Shown here one piece after another: positions 1 to 13,684 of a DNA stretch of 64,000 bases (position 1 is the first letter of the stretch; every line of letters starts with the position of its first letter). Below the pieces are notes generated by a model that saw only the letters and a list, made by a program, of their open reading frames with translations, searched no databases and was not told the origin of the DNA. Location of the stretch: NCBI RefSeq assembly GCF_003255815.1, contig NC_037689.1, forward strand, positions 146,325,998 through 146,389,997, given 5' to 3'. This DNA is from Theropithecus gelada (taxonomy: Eukaryota > Chordata > Mammalia > Primates > Cercopithecidae). The position numbers and the translations under genes were made by a program.

Positions 1-1189
<1,189 letters not shown>

Positions 1190-1361
1190 CTTCAGTGGGC
1201 ATCAGAATCCCCCAGAGGACTTTTGAAACAAGAGTGTTCTGCCCCAGTCCCTAGGTGTCTGATTCTGTAGGTCTGAGGCATGGCCCAAGAATTTGTATTG
1301 CTAATCAGTTCCCTGGTGATGCTGCTGCTGCTGTTCTTGTGATCACACTTTGAGACCCACT
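1190..1361 (+). repeat. MER5A-like hAT-Charlie MITE
   Basis: The stretch follows the MER5A pattern. It opens with a degenerate CAGTGG-type terminus and 'GCATCAGAATC', passes through 'CTGATTCTGTAGGTCTGAGG' and 'GAATTTGTATT', and closes with 'ACACTTTGAGACCCACTG', which mirrors the start. MER5A is a short non-autonomous hAT-Charlie transposon old enough to be shared by placental mammals. The CTG run (CTGCTGCTGCTG) near 1321 replaces the usual 'GATGCTGATGCTG' portion. It carries no coding capacity and lies in the intron upstream of the first visible exon. Confidence 0.8.
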
Positions 1362-2444
1362 GATGTAATATTTGCCCTCTTTGGCCTGCCCTATGTAGTT
1401 TACAGGGTATTGCAAAACTCCAAACAAATATTAAATAATTCATTCATCTAGGAGTGTGTTGAGCTTTCTTGAGATTAAAAACTGGAGTCTGCGGAATGCA
1501 CCTTAGGTGTGGGTCTACAAAATTCCAGAGAAGTGTTCCATTCTCATTGGACTCCCGAAAATGCTGACTCTTTCCCTGACCCTCCTTTTGTAAAGGGGGC
1601 TGGGCTGGCAGCAAAGAGGCAGAAGATGAGCATCACTGGGGTTGTAACTTCCGAGAGCAGGTCTGAGTCAGGCACAGTGCCTCAAGAGTTGTGGCCATCT
1701 GTGCTGCTTGACCTTCCACCTGGCTAGGCCATTACAATGAGCCTGATACTTGTCCTGTAGTGGTAATGCTGAATGTCAGTTTTCCCTCTGATCCACAAGT
1801 GTGTGGTCTTGAAAATACAAGGAAGCCCATCCTTTAAACCAGCCCAGTTCCATCAGAGGAACAAAGGCATGTTTAGTATTCGATTGCAATGCAGCCCTGG
1901 ACCAGTCACTTTGTTAAATAGGGAAGCTCTTTAGCCATGAGAGTTTCCATGTAAATATAGCAAATCAAGGTGATTCCTGAAAACAAACAAACAAACAAAT
2001 GAAAATACTGCTTGGCTTTGACACATTCGTGGATTATTAGAAATGACAGCTCACTCTGCATCCCAGGGAAAAAGTTTCCAACTGGAGCTAAAGGTGAAAA
2101 GCTTACTTGTACTCTGAAGAGCTTGTTTTGCAGAATAAATTTCAGATGAGGATAATTAAACCACTTCTTGGAGAACCGAGTCTGATTTCACTGGGCCTTT
2201 TAGTGTATAAGATCTTTCATCAAGTGACTTTCATGGTCCTGATTGGAGCCCACTAATTATCCTAACCAGCTATTTTCATCGAGTGTGCGTCGTGGTGTGC
2301 TGACGTGCACATACATCCCAGCTCTGCATCCCGAAATGCTGCAATCAATATTAATGTACTCTAAATCACACTTCCATCTGTTTCTGAATTAATAAAACAC
2401 AAAATAGATGTCCTTATTTCCCTTTCTCTCTCTCTCTCTTTTAG
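1362..2444. other. Intron upstream of the first visible exon
   Basis: This is mostly unique sequence. It contains an AAAC microsatellite at about 1981-2000 and a CT-rich pyrimidine tract (about 2421-2442) directly before the acceptor AG at 2443-2444. The 2150-2440 part is free of recognisable repeats and contains TAAT and ATTA motifs. It may be constrained because it adjoins an exon, but I cannot test that from one sequence. Confidence 0.5.
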
Positions 2445-2497
2445 CAAAATGCTTCAAAAGTCGCACAGATCCCATCTCCATGGGTTGGCAATGGAAA
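2445..2497 (+). CDS. Internal coding exon of an unrecognised gene (exon A)
   Basis: This is a 53-bp exon. It is preceded by a strong polypyrimidine tract and TTTTAG and followed by a near-consensus donor, GTAAGTAT. Read in phase 0 it encodes QNASKVAQIPSPWVGNGK, the final lysine being completed by the first base of the exon at 9143. The other frames either stop or fail to join the next exon. The 53-nt length leaves two bases, which match the one-base start phase of exon B, and this phase match is the main evidence that it is real. I do not recognise the protein. The segment is polar, with an SP motif, and looks like a linker in a regulatory or cytoplasmic tail. Earlier exons must lie to the left of the window. 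Confidence 0.75.
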
Positions 2498-3134
2498 GTA
2501 AGTATTTTGTGAAAATTGCTTTTTCATGAAGATGAGTGATTCAACAGACCCCAAATATTTTGCAGTGACAAGTCAGGAGTGAAGGTCAATTCTAGAACTA
2601 CAGTCATTTTTGTACATACAAAATTCTAGCCAGGCTTTGGCTAATGGCAAGACAGAAAAGTTTAAAAAGATGTGGTTCAGAGTTATTTAACTATTTGATC
2701 TTTAAGCCAAATTATAGCCATAAAAGTATCTGCTAATAAGATGGCAAGCACTATGCCATTTTAGGGAGGCAGGATAAAGTTAACTCCACTGTGGTGATTT
2801 TTCAGTGATTCATTCAATAATGAAAGACCAATGAAATATTCATTGATATATGGTAACTGCTGTTTAATAAAACCAAAGGCATAATAGTGCTGAAAATGTG
2901 AAGCCACTTGGTCAGCCAATTATCCAAGCCTTCATGATAATTTTTATATTAATACTAAAATGCCCTAATCGAAGATAGAAAAGCATCCACTATAATGCTG
3001 ATCAGAGACTCAGGGAACTCACCTGTGCCTGAGGCCTTATTTAGAGTTCTATCTGCTTGGGACAGCTCAGTCTTAGCAGCAGTGGAGTAGGGGCCCAAAA
3101 ACTGTTGACCTGGTGCTGAAGCTGCCCTTGGCTT

Positions 3135-3330
3135 ACAGAGTAAGCTAAGAGGGCCCCTTCCTCTCTCTGGGCTTGTTCTTTATCGCTAAAATGAAGGGGT
3201 TGGACCCAATGTCCTCGAAGGCCCACTGAAGAGATGTCTCTTATAGAGAGTGAGTTTGAATCCCAGTTCTGTGTCAGACGTGAAGTTAGCTAAACTTGCC
3301 TGAGCATCAGTTTCTCCTCTGATTCCCAAA
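3135..3330 (+). repeat. MIR / MIR3-like fragments
   Basis: Two adjoining pieces match the MIR core. One reads 'AAAATGAAGGGGTTGGACC', resembling the MIR3-type 'TAAAATGAGGGGATTGGAC'. The other carries 'TTTGAATCCCAGTTCTG' followed by 'GAGCATCAGTTTCTCC', resembling the MIR tRNA-related and core regions. Both are diverged. They are tRNA-derived SINE fossils of mammal-wide age. Confidence 0.5.
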
Positions 3331-4049
3331 CACCCCTCACCAGCCCAAGCCCACACCCCTCAGTGATGGGAAGAGAAACTAGATGACTGTGGACATAGAC
3401 CATTTTATAACTCCAAGCTGCTTTTTCAGTTTTTCATCATTTCAAAATTCCTGCATCTCTGATCAAAATAATTTCTTCAAGAATAAAACAGTCTCTACTG
3501 CCACTTTATAAATATCTAGAAAACACACTCCAAAAGCAATGTGACAATGAACTCTACTTTGAAATCATAAAAACTTTCAGTGCGAGGGAACAGATCCATT
3601 GAAAACTACACATTAACTCAATTACTGCATTGAAAGGAAGCACTGTTTAAAATGTTGAATTGGGTCTTACTCTTATATTGACGAACAAAAGGGAAAGAGT
3701 GCTTGTCTCTTAAGAGAAAAAATAAGTTCAGAAAATAAAAATAACCAGAGAAAGGCCCAGAGAAAACTGTTTTCTCTGAGCACAGAGTAAAGTAAGGGCA
3801 AGGGCAGGTAAGCAGCTATTAAAGGATCAGTGGGAAAAAAAATGCATTTTTTTTTGTTTGTTTTTGTTGTTGTTGTTGTTCTTGTTGTTGTTTTAATTCT
3901 GAAATGAAAGAACTCAAACACAACCTAAGCTTGTGAAGTTGCACGAAAAGCCTCCTGAAATGATTTTTAAGCAGATTTTGCATGAAGAAAGCACATGCCC
4001 TTTGGTAGGTCACAGAGCTTTTGAGTGAGGCAACTCAAAACAGTCACTC

Positions 4050-4255
4050 AGGGGTTATGTCTCATTCATTCAGCAAATGCTTTGCATGCATCTGCAGCAC
4101 GATGGGCTGGGGATAGAAAGCTGAATTTGATATGGTCCCTGCACTCCAGAAGCACACAGTCCAGTGGAAGGAGGTGACAGGTATGAACAAGGTGCTATGG
4201 AAGCCTAGGAGAAGGAGCTTAGGGCTCCCTGCATAACCAGGAAGGGCTTCTTGTC
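4050..4255 (-). repeat. L2 3'-end fragment, antisense
   Basis: The order of motifs follows the reverse complement of the L2 3' region: 'CATTCATTCAGCAAATG', then 'GGGGATAGAAAG', then 'GTCCCTGCACTCCAG' and 'CACACAGTCCAGTGG'. Divergence is high, as expected for an ancient LINE2 fragment. There is no coding capacity. Confidence 0.5.
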
Positions 4256-4546
4256 TGCAAGCAAGATTATGGCTTGTTTCCCTGTGAATGAGGGTGGTGT
4301 CCCCCATGGAGGACTCTCACAGCACCTTCCAGGAGCAGCACCCTCTAACTTCAAACCCTCCTAGGCTGGCTAGCAATTGGGGAAGTCAGTTGCCCAGAAG
4401 TGGTTAAGGGCTCTGCAGGAAATTATATGGAGAGATGAGCAGAGGGTTGAGAACAGACATTCAGGAACTGCTTCCATGGAAGCTGGGGAAAAGAAGTGCA
4501 AAGAAGCAATTGGAAGAAGAAGCAGAAAAATCTGCTGAGTTTACAG

Positions 4547-4899
4547 CAGGGGCCAGGAAACTTTTTATTTAAAGCATCAGACACTATATATTTTGGGCTT
4601 TGTGTCAAGAGGTGAAACCAAGGCTACTAGGAAGAAAAATATGAGAGAACACAAATTTTCACAAAATTGTTACTGATAAGATTCAAAATATAATACCAAT
4701 TATGTATAATTTTTGAAATACAAGTCTATTGGTAAGAAGAACGAAGAATATAAAATTTTTTCATAACATTTTGCTTAATTGGTGTTCAAAGTTAGTGTCC
4801 CCTCTCAACAAATTGATTGCAAATGTTCATCTTTTGCAAACTATTCAGATCTCACAGGCTGTACAGAAACACAAGATGGGCCAGATTTGCTGACTCTTG
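4547..4899 (+). repeat. hAT-Charlie non-autonomous transposon
   Basis: The left end reads CAGGGGCCAGGAAACTTTTT. The right end reads GGGCCAGATTTGCTGACTCTTG. These are the degenerate terminal inverted repeats of the abundant mammalian MITE whose consensus begins 'CAGGGGCCAGCAAACTTT' and ends 'GGCCGACCCCTG'. The internal 'ATTTTGGGCTTTGTG' also matches that family. The exact subfamily is not determined. Confidence 0.6.
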
Positions 4900-5039
4900 A
4901 TACAGGGTTCTGGAATCCACATTGTGCAGAGTCTAAAAAGGCTAAGCAACAATTTCGAATGTCACAGAGAGATATTAAAAAGAAAGAAGCCGGGCAAACA
5001 TGGATGGCAGTACTTTGAAGTGACCTGGTGGAATGGAAA

Positions 5040-5310
5040 GAGAATGAAAAGAATGGGCTTTGGAGGAAAATGGACCTGCTATTAGATCCTGACTTTTCAG
5101 CTCTTTAGGCTCTGTGGCCCTCAGGACGGAGCTGAACTTCTCTGAGGCCAGAAACAGCGGCAGCAGAACTTTCCCTGCAGAGTTATGATGAGGCTTAGAC
5201 AGAATATTGGTGAAGCCCTGAACTATGCTTGGCACACAGAGACTGTGCAACAAATGATGGCTGCTGCAGCTACTGTTGCCATGATTATTGTTGTAATTGT
5301 TACCTATTTA
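5040..5310 (+). repeat. MIR-like fragment, sense
   Basis: The sequence shows the 3' half of MIR: 'TGAGGCTTAGACAGAATA', then 'ATGCTTGGCACACAGAG' and a weak 'CAACAAATGATGGCTGCTG' end. The match to the MIR core is moderate. No gene is present. Confidence 0.4.
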
Positions 5311-5454
5311 AGTTAGAAGGGATAATGATCCCGCCTCTAGAATTCCCACAGCACTTGGTTAGCACCACAGTTTTGGCACTTACCCTAGATTTCCAGAAAG
5401 GAATGTATTTTGCTCCTCTATTAGACTCTTTGCTCTTTTGCAATAAGTAGCCAT

Positions 5455-6060
5455 CCACCCTATCATTCCCCAAGTATGTATTGAGTTCCTACCTTGTGTG
5501 AGACACTCTGCCAAGCCTTTTGTAGATATACTCCCTATCCTCATGCTATATATGATTTTCTCCTTCTACCTTCCAGAGCACTTTATATGTAGTAGATACT
5601 AAATAAAGAATAGAAGCAAGTCATTCATTTATTCAACTGGTGTTCATTGAGAACATATATGCCAGACACTGTTCTAGATACTGAAGTATGGCACAGAGTG
5701 AAATACACAAAACAAAACAAAACAAAACAAAACTGCCCTCATCAAGGTCACATTCTGTTAAAGGAAAAAGATAACAACAAACATGTGGCATACTAGGTGA
5801 TGGGAAGTGTCATGGAGAAAACTGAAACAAGGAAGGCAGGCAAAAAGGGCTGCTGAGGATAGGGGAGGGAGCAGTGGTACCATGCTGAATCTTGAGTAGG
5901 GATGTTAGAGAAGGATGATGGTAGAGCAAGCCATAACAATACTGGAGGAATTTCTTCCAAGCAGAGGGATGGCAGCTGCCTCTGAAGCAGGAGGGAGCAT
6001 GCCTGACAAGTTCAAGGAACAGCAGGGCTGGGTATGGCTTATAGGTGAGAGGATGGTGGG
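5455..6060 (-). repeat. L2 fragment(s), mainly antisense
   Basis: From about 5621 the order 'TCATTCATTTATTCAACTGG', 'CAGACACTGTTCTAGATACTG', 'CTGCCCTCATCAAGGTCAC', 'GGAGCATGCCTGACAAGTTC' follows the reverse complement of the L2 3' region. An (AAAAC)n stretch at about 5706-5732 interrupts it. The preceding 5455-5620 part resembles another L2 or MIR scrap ('AGTAGATACTAAATAAAG'). Short open frames across this stretch on both strands are products of the repeat. Confidence 0.55.
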
Positions 6061-6728
6061 TTGGACCAGGGTGGTAGTGGCAGAAGTGGTGGGAAGCATG
6101 TGCTTCTGTGCACATGCTCATTTGCATGTGTCATGGAAATATGGAGAAAAGGGTGAGATCTGCAAGTAGATAGACACAAAGAACAGTGATGATTCTACGC
6201 AGTGATGAAAGCTAAGTCAGAGTTGGAGAGCATACTGAAGTGAGTGGGCCCTGCATCAGCCCTCTTGTAGCCACAGCCACAACTTCTTAGGCAGCTTTTC
6301 ATTTAATGAGCACAATGTAGTGTGCAGACATGCTCATCAGAATATGTCAGACCTTAGAGCCCAGTGTGAGAACAGTAACAATTGAAAACAGACACTTATC
6401 CTAGCTCTTCTTGCCTCCACCACTGAGTATTTAAAATAAATAAATTAGAGAATAGTAGGGGGAAAAGTCCCCAATAACCTTTCAGTGTGATAAAGTAAAA
6501 AGGGCTTTTCAAGATGTATGTGATAAAGAGAGATGATTTGGTTTCTCTTGTGACTCTTGGACATGATTGGAGATCATTGCCTTTTCTTGCAGTCAAGAAA
6601 AGTAAGGCCGAGCAAGGAGAAGGGATATGCTCAGGGGCACACAGCAATTTTATGGCAGGGCCAGGGCTAGACTCCAGATCTCCTTGGATTCCAGTACCTC
6701 TTTCCCTGAACCATGTGGTCTCTTTCCC

Positions 6729-7021
6729 TTTTTTTTTTTTTTTTTTTTGGAGATAGAGTGTCACTCTGTCACCCAGGCTGGAGTGCAGTGTCTCGGCTGC
6801 AACCTCTGCCTCCTCAGATCAAGCGATTCCCCTGCTTCAGCCTCCCAAGTAGCTGGGACTACAGGCGTGTGCCACAAAACCCAGCTAATTTTTGTATTTT
6901 TAGTAGAGACAGGGTTTCACCATGTTGGCTAGGCTGGTTTTCGAACTCCTGACCTCAGGTGATCCGCCCCACTTGGCCTCCCAAAGTACTGGGATTATAG
7001 GCATGAACCACTGTGCCTGGC
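6729..7021 (-). repeat. Full-length Alu (AluS-like), antisense
   Basis: Reading plus to minus, a poly-T tract is followed by 'GAGTGTCACTCTGTCACCC', 'GCCTCCCAAGTAGCTGG', 'TTTTAGTAGAGACAGGG' and a terminal 'GCCTGGC'. This is the reverse complement of a dimeric Alu. Substitutions are moderate, consistent with the S group. The short open frames here are Alu translations. Confidence 0.9.
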
Positions 7022-7210
7022 TTTGTTTTTTTTTTTTTTTTTTTTTTTTTTGTTTCTTTGGTTTTTTTTGTTTTGACACAGCCTTGCTCTGACTCCCAGG
7101 CTGGATCACAGTTGTGCGATCTTGGCTCACTGTAGCCTCAATCTCCTGAGCTCAAGCGATCCTCTTGCTTCAGCCTCCCGAGTAGCTGCAACTAGAGGCA
7201 CACGCCACAT
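7022..7210 (-). repeat. Truncated second Alu, antisense
   Basis: A long T-rich tract (7022-7076) directly abuts the preceding Alu. It is followed by 'GACTCCCAGGCTGGATCACAG', 'GATCTTGGCTCACTGTAGCC', 'TCAAGCGATCCTC' and 'CCCGAGTAGCTGCAACTAGAGGC'. The match then stops near 7210, so only part of the element is present. The wording is closer to old AluJ or FLAM monomers. The two Alus lie in tandem in the same orientation, as expected from repeated insertion into a poly-A/T target. Confidence 0.7.
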
Positions 7211-9142
7211 GTCTTTCTAACTTCCTTCAACATTTGTGGCACATGACAGCTTTGTCATTTTCTTTAAGAATTACAAATGAGAAAGTATTTCTTTCTTGCC
7301 ATGAATTGACATTTAAGAGTTAATGACTACCACTGGGGAAAAATACTAGGAAATAGCTTTTGCAACCTACCACAACAAAGAAACCCAGCTTTCACTGCCT
7401 TTTTGTCATTTCACTGTCTTCTGTGCCTAGACCTTAGCTTGGACATCTCCTCATCCCACTTCTACCTTAAGAATAAATCTTTCTGTCAAGAAGTAATGAA
7501 GTAGCTCAGAAATTATAAACATAGCAGGAACACTCTTGAACCCACTCACACCAGACAAGCACAGAGCAAGTGTGAGGACGAATTTGCTCCCTCAGACCAG
7601 ACCAGAACATGCCAGAAAATAGACTCTGTTTGCAGAAATGGTCCAACTCTCTCCTATAGCTGTAGGCACAGCCTGTGAGTCTCAAGAGCATTGCAGTTGT
7701 AATTGTTCCCAGATCTAGTCAGCAGCATTTCAGCATTTTGGTACGCTGCGATTGCTGTTTCCCCAAATCATCTGTATGTGCTGCCCATCAGGGTGCACAC
7801 CTGTTCTGGGAGCCACCCTGGAAAACTAGAGTTGCCAACAATAGCAACTGGTAAGGGGGTGGGGGTGGGGCAGGAGACAGAGTTACTTGATTGTGTGATA
7901 AGGTGTGTTCAGAGGAATAAGGAAGAGATTCTTTCAAACATGCAGATTCATGGAGTCCTGAAGACATCTTCCCTCCATTTCTTTTACTCACTCATTATGT
8001 TCTGTCCTGATAAATTGATGCGTTTGCCTGGGCAGATGTTCAAAGTGTGACTGGAGGGGGATAGAGAAGCAGAGGGGCACACAGACCTTGCTCCTGCACA
8101 CAGGAAGCCACCCATGCTTTAGTGACTGTTCCTGGGCAAGCCTTCAGGTTCCTTAGGTAGCCAGATCTAACCCTGGGCCCTGGAGGAAAAACGACCCCTA
8201 TGCTGTATGCAGCCAGCAGGTGACTCCTTGTTGCAAGTATTAAAGAATGTAATGAAAATGTGTGTCTAAACACTAGTACTCTCTGAAGTGGAAACTCTGA
8301 AGACTTCTTTTTATAAATCAGCATGCAGGTAAATAGTCAGCAATTAACAGCCCATCTCTGTAGCATGTCTTAAAGAATCCTAAAGAGAGAGAATACTACT
8401 TTTCCCAGCTTCCCAAATACTGCTCCTTGGGGGGCTGTAAGAATTGCACTTTGCTTATTGTGGTACCTGTATTTGGAGCAAACTGACATTGTGGTTTCCA
8501 CAAAACACATTGATGATAGACCAATATTGGACATCAAGTGTTTTCTAACTGCTGATAGCCATTCCCGCAGCAGGTAGAGAAATCATCATAGCTCTGAACT
8601 GGCTGTTTCTCTGAAACATCACAACACTTGTTATATGTATTCAAAGGAAGAGCTATATTTATGGGTAGAATTAATGCTGGAGAAATATCCACTCAGTCCT
8701 CTCTGGTATTTGAAGACAAAAGCAGTGGTGTGCATGGAGTCCTCGGTGGTTGTCAAAGGCAGTGGAGACTTTGGTGTTTAATGTTAGAAAGGAAGAAGAG
8801 TGGGCCTCATTCTATAGCCTGGCACTGTAGCTCTGGGTGGCTTGGTCAGATGAGGCAGGTATGGGGTGGTAATAATCTCTGTATCCACTAGAGCCTCTGG
8901 AAAAAGCTATTGTGTTGACAAAAGCTATTGCATTGACAAAAGCTATAGATGTACTGTGAGAAGAGTCAGTGGGATGTAAGAACAAGCTCCACTCTGATGG
9001 GGCTTCACATATGTACACTATGCTAAACTTCACTCCGGCAAATGACATTCTGATGAGATCCCAGCGTGATGGGGGAGGCCTAGAACCCCACTGTCACTCT
9101 TTCCTACCAGCCTAACAAGGCCTGTCTCTTTCCATTCCCCAG
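7211..9142. other. Unique intronic sequence
   Basis: I see no recognisable repeat or exon apart from the exon at the right end. A G-rich run (GGGGGTGGGGGTGGGG) lies at about 7855-7870. A direct 16-17-bp repeat pair built on 'AAAGCTATTG' and 'ATTGACA' occurs at about 8905-8945. The open frames here are short and unsupported. Confidence 0.4.
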
Positions 9143-9333
9143 GAACACTCCATCCCCAGTGTCTCTCAACAACGTCTCCCCCGTCAACGCAATGGGGAAC
9201 TGTAACAACGGCCCAGTCACCATTCCCCAGCGCATTCACCACATGGCTGCCAGCCACGTCAACATCACTAGCAATGTGTTACGGGGCTATGAACACTGGG
9301 ATATGGCCGACAAACTGACAAGAGAAAACAAAG
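9143..9333 (+). CDS. Internal coding exon of an unrecognised gene (exon B)
   Basis: This 191-bp exon is bounded by TTCCATTCCCCAG on the left and GTATGC on the right. It begins with one base completing the lysine codon from exon A, then encodes about 63 residues: an SPVSLNNVSPVN segment rich in Ser, Pro and Asn, then the peptide IPQRIHHMAASHVNIT and the charged stretch GYEHWDMADKLTRENK. It ends with the first base of a glutamate codon. Third positions are GC-rich relative to the flanking intron, as expected of coding sequence. No transmembrane segment or zinc-binding pattern is visible. The NVT/NIT-type motifs could be glycosylation sites if this part is luminal, but nothing here shows that it is. 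The family is not recognised. Confidence 0.85.
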
Positions 9334-9668
9334 GTATGCTCATCTGTTCTACCCATATAGCTCACAGACCACGATGGAGTTAACTTCACTTTAAAGGACT
9401 TGAGTTGCACTTGGTGGCCTTATATCTTTCTGTATCTCTGATTTCCAGGACTTAGATAAGGGAAGACAGAGTTTGCTCAGGGCTGACACAGTGACCTGTT
9501 ATTCCTGAAAGAGTGAAAAAGCCCTGGAATTTTGTCCTCCTTTAAATCTTAAACTAATTTGAACTGTGATGTGTTTTGAATTTCACTCACTGACAAGGAT
9601 CAACACAGAGAAACAGAGGCAAAGACAAAAATAATGAGTTACAAATTAATTATGATCCTGTTGGCTCC

Positions 9669-9670
<2 letters not shown>

Positions 9671-9701
<31 letters not shown>

Positions 9702-9710
9702 TATTATTTT
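9671..9710. repeat. (TTA)n microsatellite
   Basis: About thirteen TTA units are broken once by ACTA. It lies inside the intron after exon B and is probably length-variable. Confidence 0.95.
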
Positions 9711-10184
9711 GAGAGGTGAGGTTGAACTAAGGCCTTCAACCTTCATTATAATTACTAGCTCCAGTTGAGTACACGATAACGCAGCTTGCATTTGGAAGCA
9801 AGGGCCAAAGTTCAGCTAGTACTTTTCACACACTGATGACTGGGATGAAGAATCAGGGTGCTGTTCATGATGACACTTGAACTTTGTTACAAAACAAATG
9901 CAAAGAGGACCCTGCTTTACCAGAGTGAATCCGCGGTCTTTGGTGACTCATGCTGACATCTGTGACCTTAGCTGTCATTGAGGATCACAACAAAGCCTCA
10001 CTATCCTAATGAAGGTGGGAAGTAAAATCAAACTGCACATTTGTCCCAGCTGTTCATTTGACTTGGCTGATTCTGGCCCCGCAATCACAGACTGCTCCGC
10101 ACCAGTCAAGGTGGGGACAAATGTGGGCTACCCATTACTATTGTATCGCTGAGCATGGGGAAACTATCTCATTGGAATAGGAAG

Positions 10185-10435
10185 GATGCAGATTTTGCAA
10201 CCCAATCATTTAAGTTTGAATCCTACCTGGGTCATGCATTACCTGGGCAACCTAGGCAAGTTAGTTAAATCTGTGAGCTACTTCCTAGCTTCCATCTCTA
10301 TAATGGACATAACAGTGATGATGATGGTGAAACTTTCCAGAGGGATGATAGAGATGGGTTGAATTAAATAATAGGTGTAAAGCACCTAGTATAAAATTCT
10401 GAGTCCAAGGTAGAAATTCTACAAAGATTTATTAT
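10185..10435 (+). repeat. MIR, sense
   Basis: The sequence carries 'AGTTTGAATCCTACCTGG', 'CTGGGCAACCTAGGCAAG', 'GTTAGTTAAATCTGTGAGC', 'ATAATGGACATAACAGTGATG' and 'GTGTAAAGCACCTAGTATA' in the order of the MIR consensus. Divergence is high. It is a tRNA-derived SINE fossil within the intron. Confidence 0.65.
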
Positions 10436-10589
10436 CTTTCCTTACTACGTAATATTATGTATCTATATAACTCAAAGATTTTGTGGCTCACAAAGCACAT
10501 TCCGTAGTTTGAGACCTCACCCCTCAATGCATCTATAAGCTTACACTGACTCCTGGGAGTATCTGCATGTATTGGTTCCACAGGTTTGT

Positions 10590-10795
10590 GCAGCAATTTC
10601 TATATGCCAGGAACTGCACTATTGCTTTATCATTTGTTGTCTCATTTGTCCTTATTTCATACATGAGGAAACTGAAGCTCTATGAGATTAAGAAACTCAC
10701 CCATGTTATCACAGCTCTTGCTCGTTAGAAGCAGGAATCTAGAAGTATCTGATTCCAGATTCTCATCTCTTAATAGGCTACACTGCACATCTAGA
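10590..10795 (-). repeat. MIR, antisense
   Basis: The order 'TATGCCAGGAACTGCACTAT', 'CATACATGAGGAAACTGAAGC', 'TATCACAGCTCTTGCTCG' and 'GCAGGAATCTAGAAG' follows the reverse complement of MIR. Together with the sense MIR 200 bp upstream it forms a divergent inverted pair, but the two are too diverged to form a strong hairpin. Confidence 0.6.
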
Positions 10796-12983
10796 GAACA
10801 AAATTAATGACAGGTCCTCAGAGACCTTTGGTGAAATCCCAAACCAGTTATCTGAGCAATGGATAATTATTAAATTGTCTACTTTTCTACACCTCTGGAA
10901 ATTCAGAGACAACTGGCCTATACAACCAGAGTCATCCAGGGGTTCTAGAATTACAAGTGAAGATGGACACAACTTAAGATTTGTCTAGCATGTCTGCCTC
11001 CACTATTTCTCTCTTATTTTGTATCAGTAACTGGAGGGCAGTTCAATATTTATGGATTTCCTTTATCATTGCATCCATTTTCAAAATCTGGTTATTTCCC
11101 TCTAAATTAACTTCAGAACTTTCCAGGAGCAATGTGGTGGCTGTGCTGAGGTTAGGGTGAACTGGTGTTAATCTTGTCATTAGCACAGTGTGTCAAAGAG
11201 TTTCTAAATTCTCTGTGTCGTTTTGAATGAAAACAACCCCGTCATTCTTGCATTTGGTTATGAGAGAGCAGAGAGAAAATATGTCCTGTTAATGTTGTCA
11301 TTGGGGTTTTCAGTGGACGGGGGAGAGGACTAGTGTGAAATCTTCTGCTCAAAGCCTTGAGTTTCATACCTTGTCATTTCTGATCTACTTAGCTCTGGGA
11401 ATTCTATTCACATCTACCTTGTCTGTATAGAAGTGAGATAACTGCGGAGCTTCCCTTTTGGTTGCAGCTCTGCATTGCACTGGAGACAACCATGTATTTG
11501 CACGTGTTTTACCCAGTGGAGATGGGTGAAGTTGGTTCTCCCAGTGAAAGGTCTCCACTCCTGCCTCATACTGCCCACCATGCAGCTGCAGATTACTTAT
11601 TGTAGAAGGTTCTGGTGCTGAAATGAGCCAATGGCACTTATGCTGCCCCCTGGCCTTTGGTCTAGAAGCTTACCTGCCCAGCTGCTTATACTGTTCATTT
11701 GGAGCAGTTATTAAAATGGTGTCTAATTAAGAAAGCCAGAGAGCTTTGTACAGAATACCGAGGGAACATCCTGGCTCATATGAGGCTCACATTCATTCAA
11801 CAATGACTAGGTCCTTAAATATTTTCCTTAATACTGTATTACATAGGAAAATATTTTAGATGCCAGAAATAATTTACTCTTTTATCAGAAGAAATTATTT
11901 TTATTGCATAGTACAGGTTAAAAAGTATCATATAATCAAATAAGGTTGACACCTAGAGAAGGATCCCATATGTTATATATAACATAAAGAATAAATGCAT
12001 TGTTTGATGAAATTCCATCTCCTGAGTAATCAAGCACATGTAACCCATGCATGGAAATCACTTTCCAAGAAGGCAGGAGAGCATCCCATGTTAGGGCAGT
12101 CTCCAGTCCCATCCCCACACCCCACCCCCTGACACAGATTCCTTGCTGCCAGCCAGCACATAGATGAGGCTGCTTCCTTTGCCAGAGAGCTCTCTCATAA
12201 CCAAGTGCCAGGCAAATGAATTCATACATGAAAAGGGAACACCTAGCAAGTTTTTAGAGATCATATAGTTTTTCCCACATAGTACTTCTATCCCGTAAGG
12301 CAGACATTCCAAAACTCCAGTCACGCTAGTTAGTAGTGTAGCCTCAGGGCTGCCCCCTTCCCTAAGAGAACCAAGGGAAAATCAGCTGGGCATTCTTACC
12401 ACTCATGTCCTAGGTCAGGGGCAGGAAAAGTTGTTAAGTGACAAGATACTTGCAGGCCATTTTCCATCCCCAATGAAATTGGTAAGAAGACTTACAAAAT
12501 CAAATTCCCCCTTGATGTTTATTTATCTGTGGAGGCTGATGGCTACTATTAATGCCCAGATTCATGGGCCTTGTCTAGACCATGCCAAGAAAACTCAGTA
12601 AACTCGGTTCATTTAGACAAAAGGAAAAGAGGATATTTTCAATTCAGTAACACATTGAATGACAAACAGCTTGACATTAGATAGACCATGGCTCCCTACA
12701 ATTTTGTGTAGAAATACCCTTTTCTAAATATAAATGTATAATCAATGAAAACATAAATTTATTACGTGCTGCAGAGTTTTTGGAGCTCACTAAAGATTAA
12801 AATAATGGGGCTTGATAAACTTGTGGAGTTTTGGTCTCCTAGTAGGCACTCTATAAATGTTTGTCGAATGAATGAAGGGACAAATGAATCACATTTCCAT
12901 TGTCCATGTGGTTGTGGTGTTGTGTGAAAGCAGCTTCTCAATGTGGTGCATATTTTCATGATATCCTATGAAGGCCTAACTGA

Positions 12984-13684
<701 letters not shown>

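Larger units (their letters stand above)
2498..9142 (+). other. Intron between exon A and exon B
   Basis: This 6.6-kb intron begins GTAAGT and ends with TTCCATTCCCCAG, a typical major-spliceosome pair. It carries MIR and L2 pieces, a hAT-Charlie MITE, one full-length antisense Alu and one truncated Alu. The (GTT)n run at about 3855-3892 and the GGGGGTGGGG tract near 7857-7869 are simple repeats. Stretches not listed separately (2500-3130, 6150-6725 and 7215-9140) show nothing I can name. Confidence 0.7.

Noticed and set aside
5810..6169. Overlapping open frames of about 105 and 84 codons on opposite strands
   Set aside because: They fall in an L2 fragment and have no start context, splice sites or similarity.
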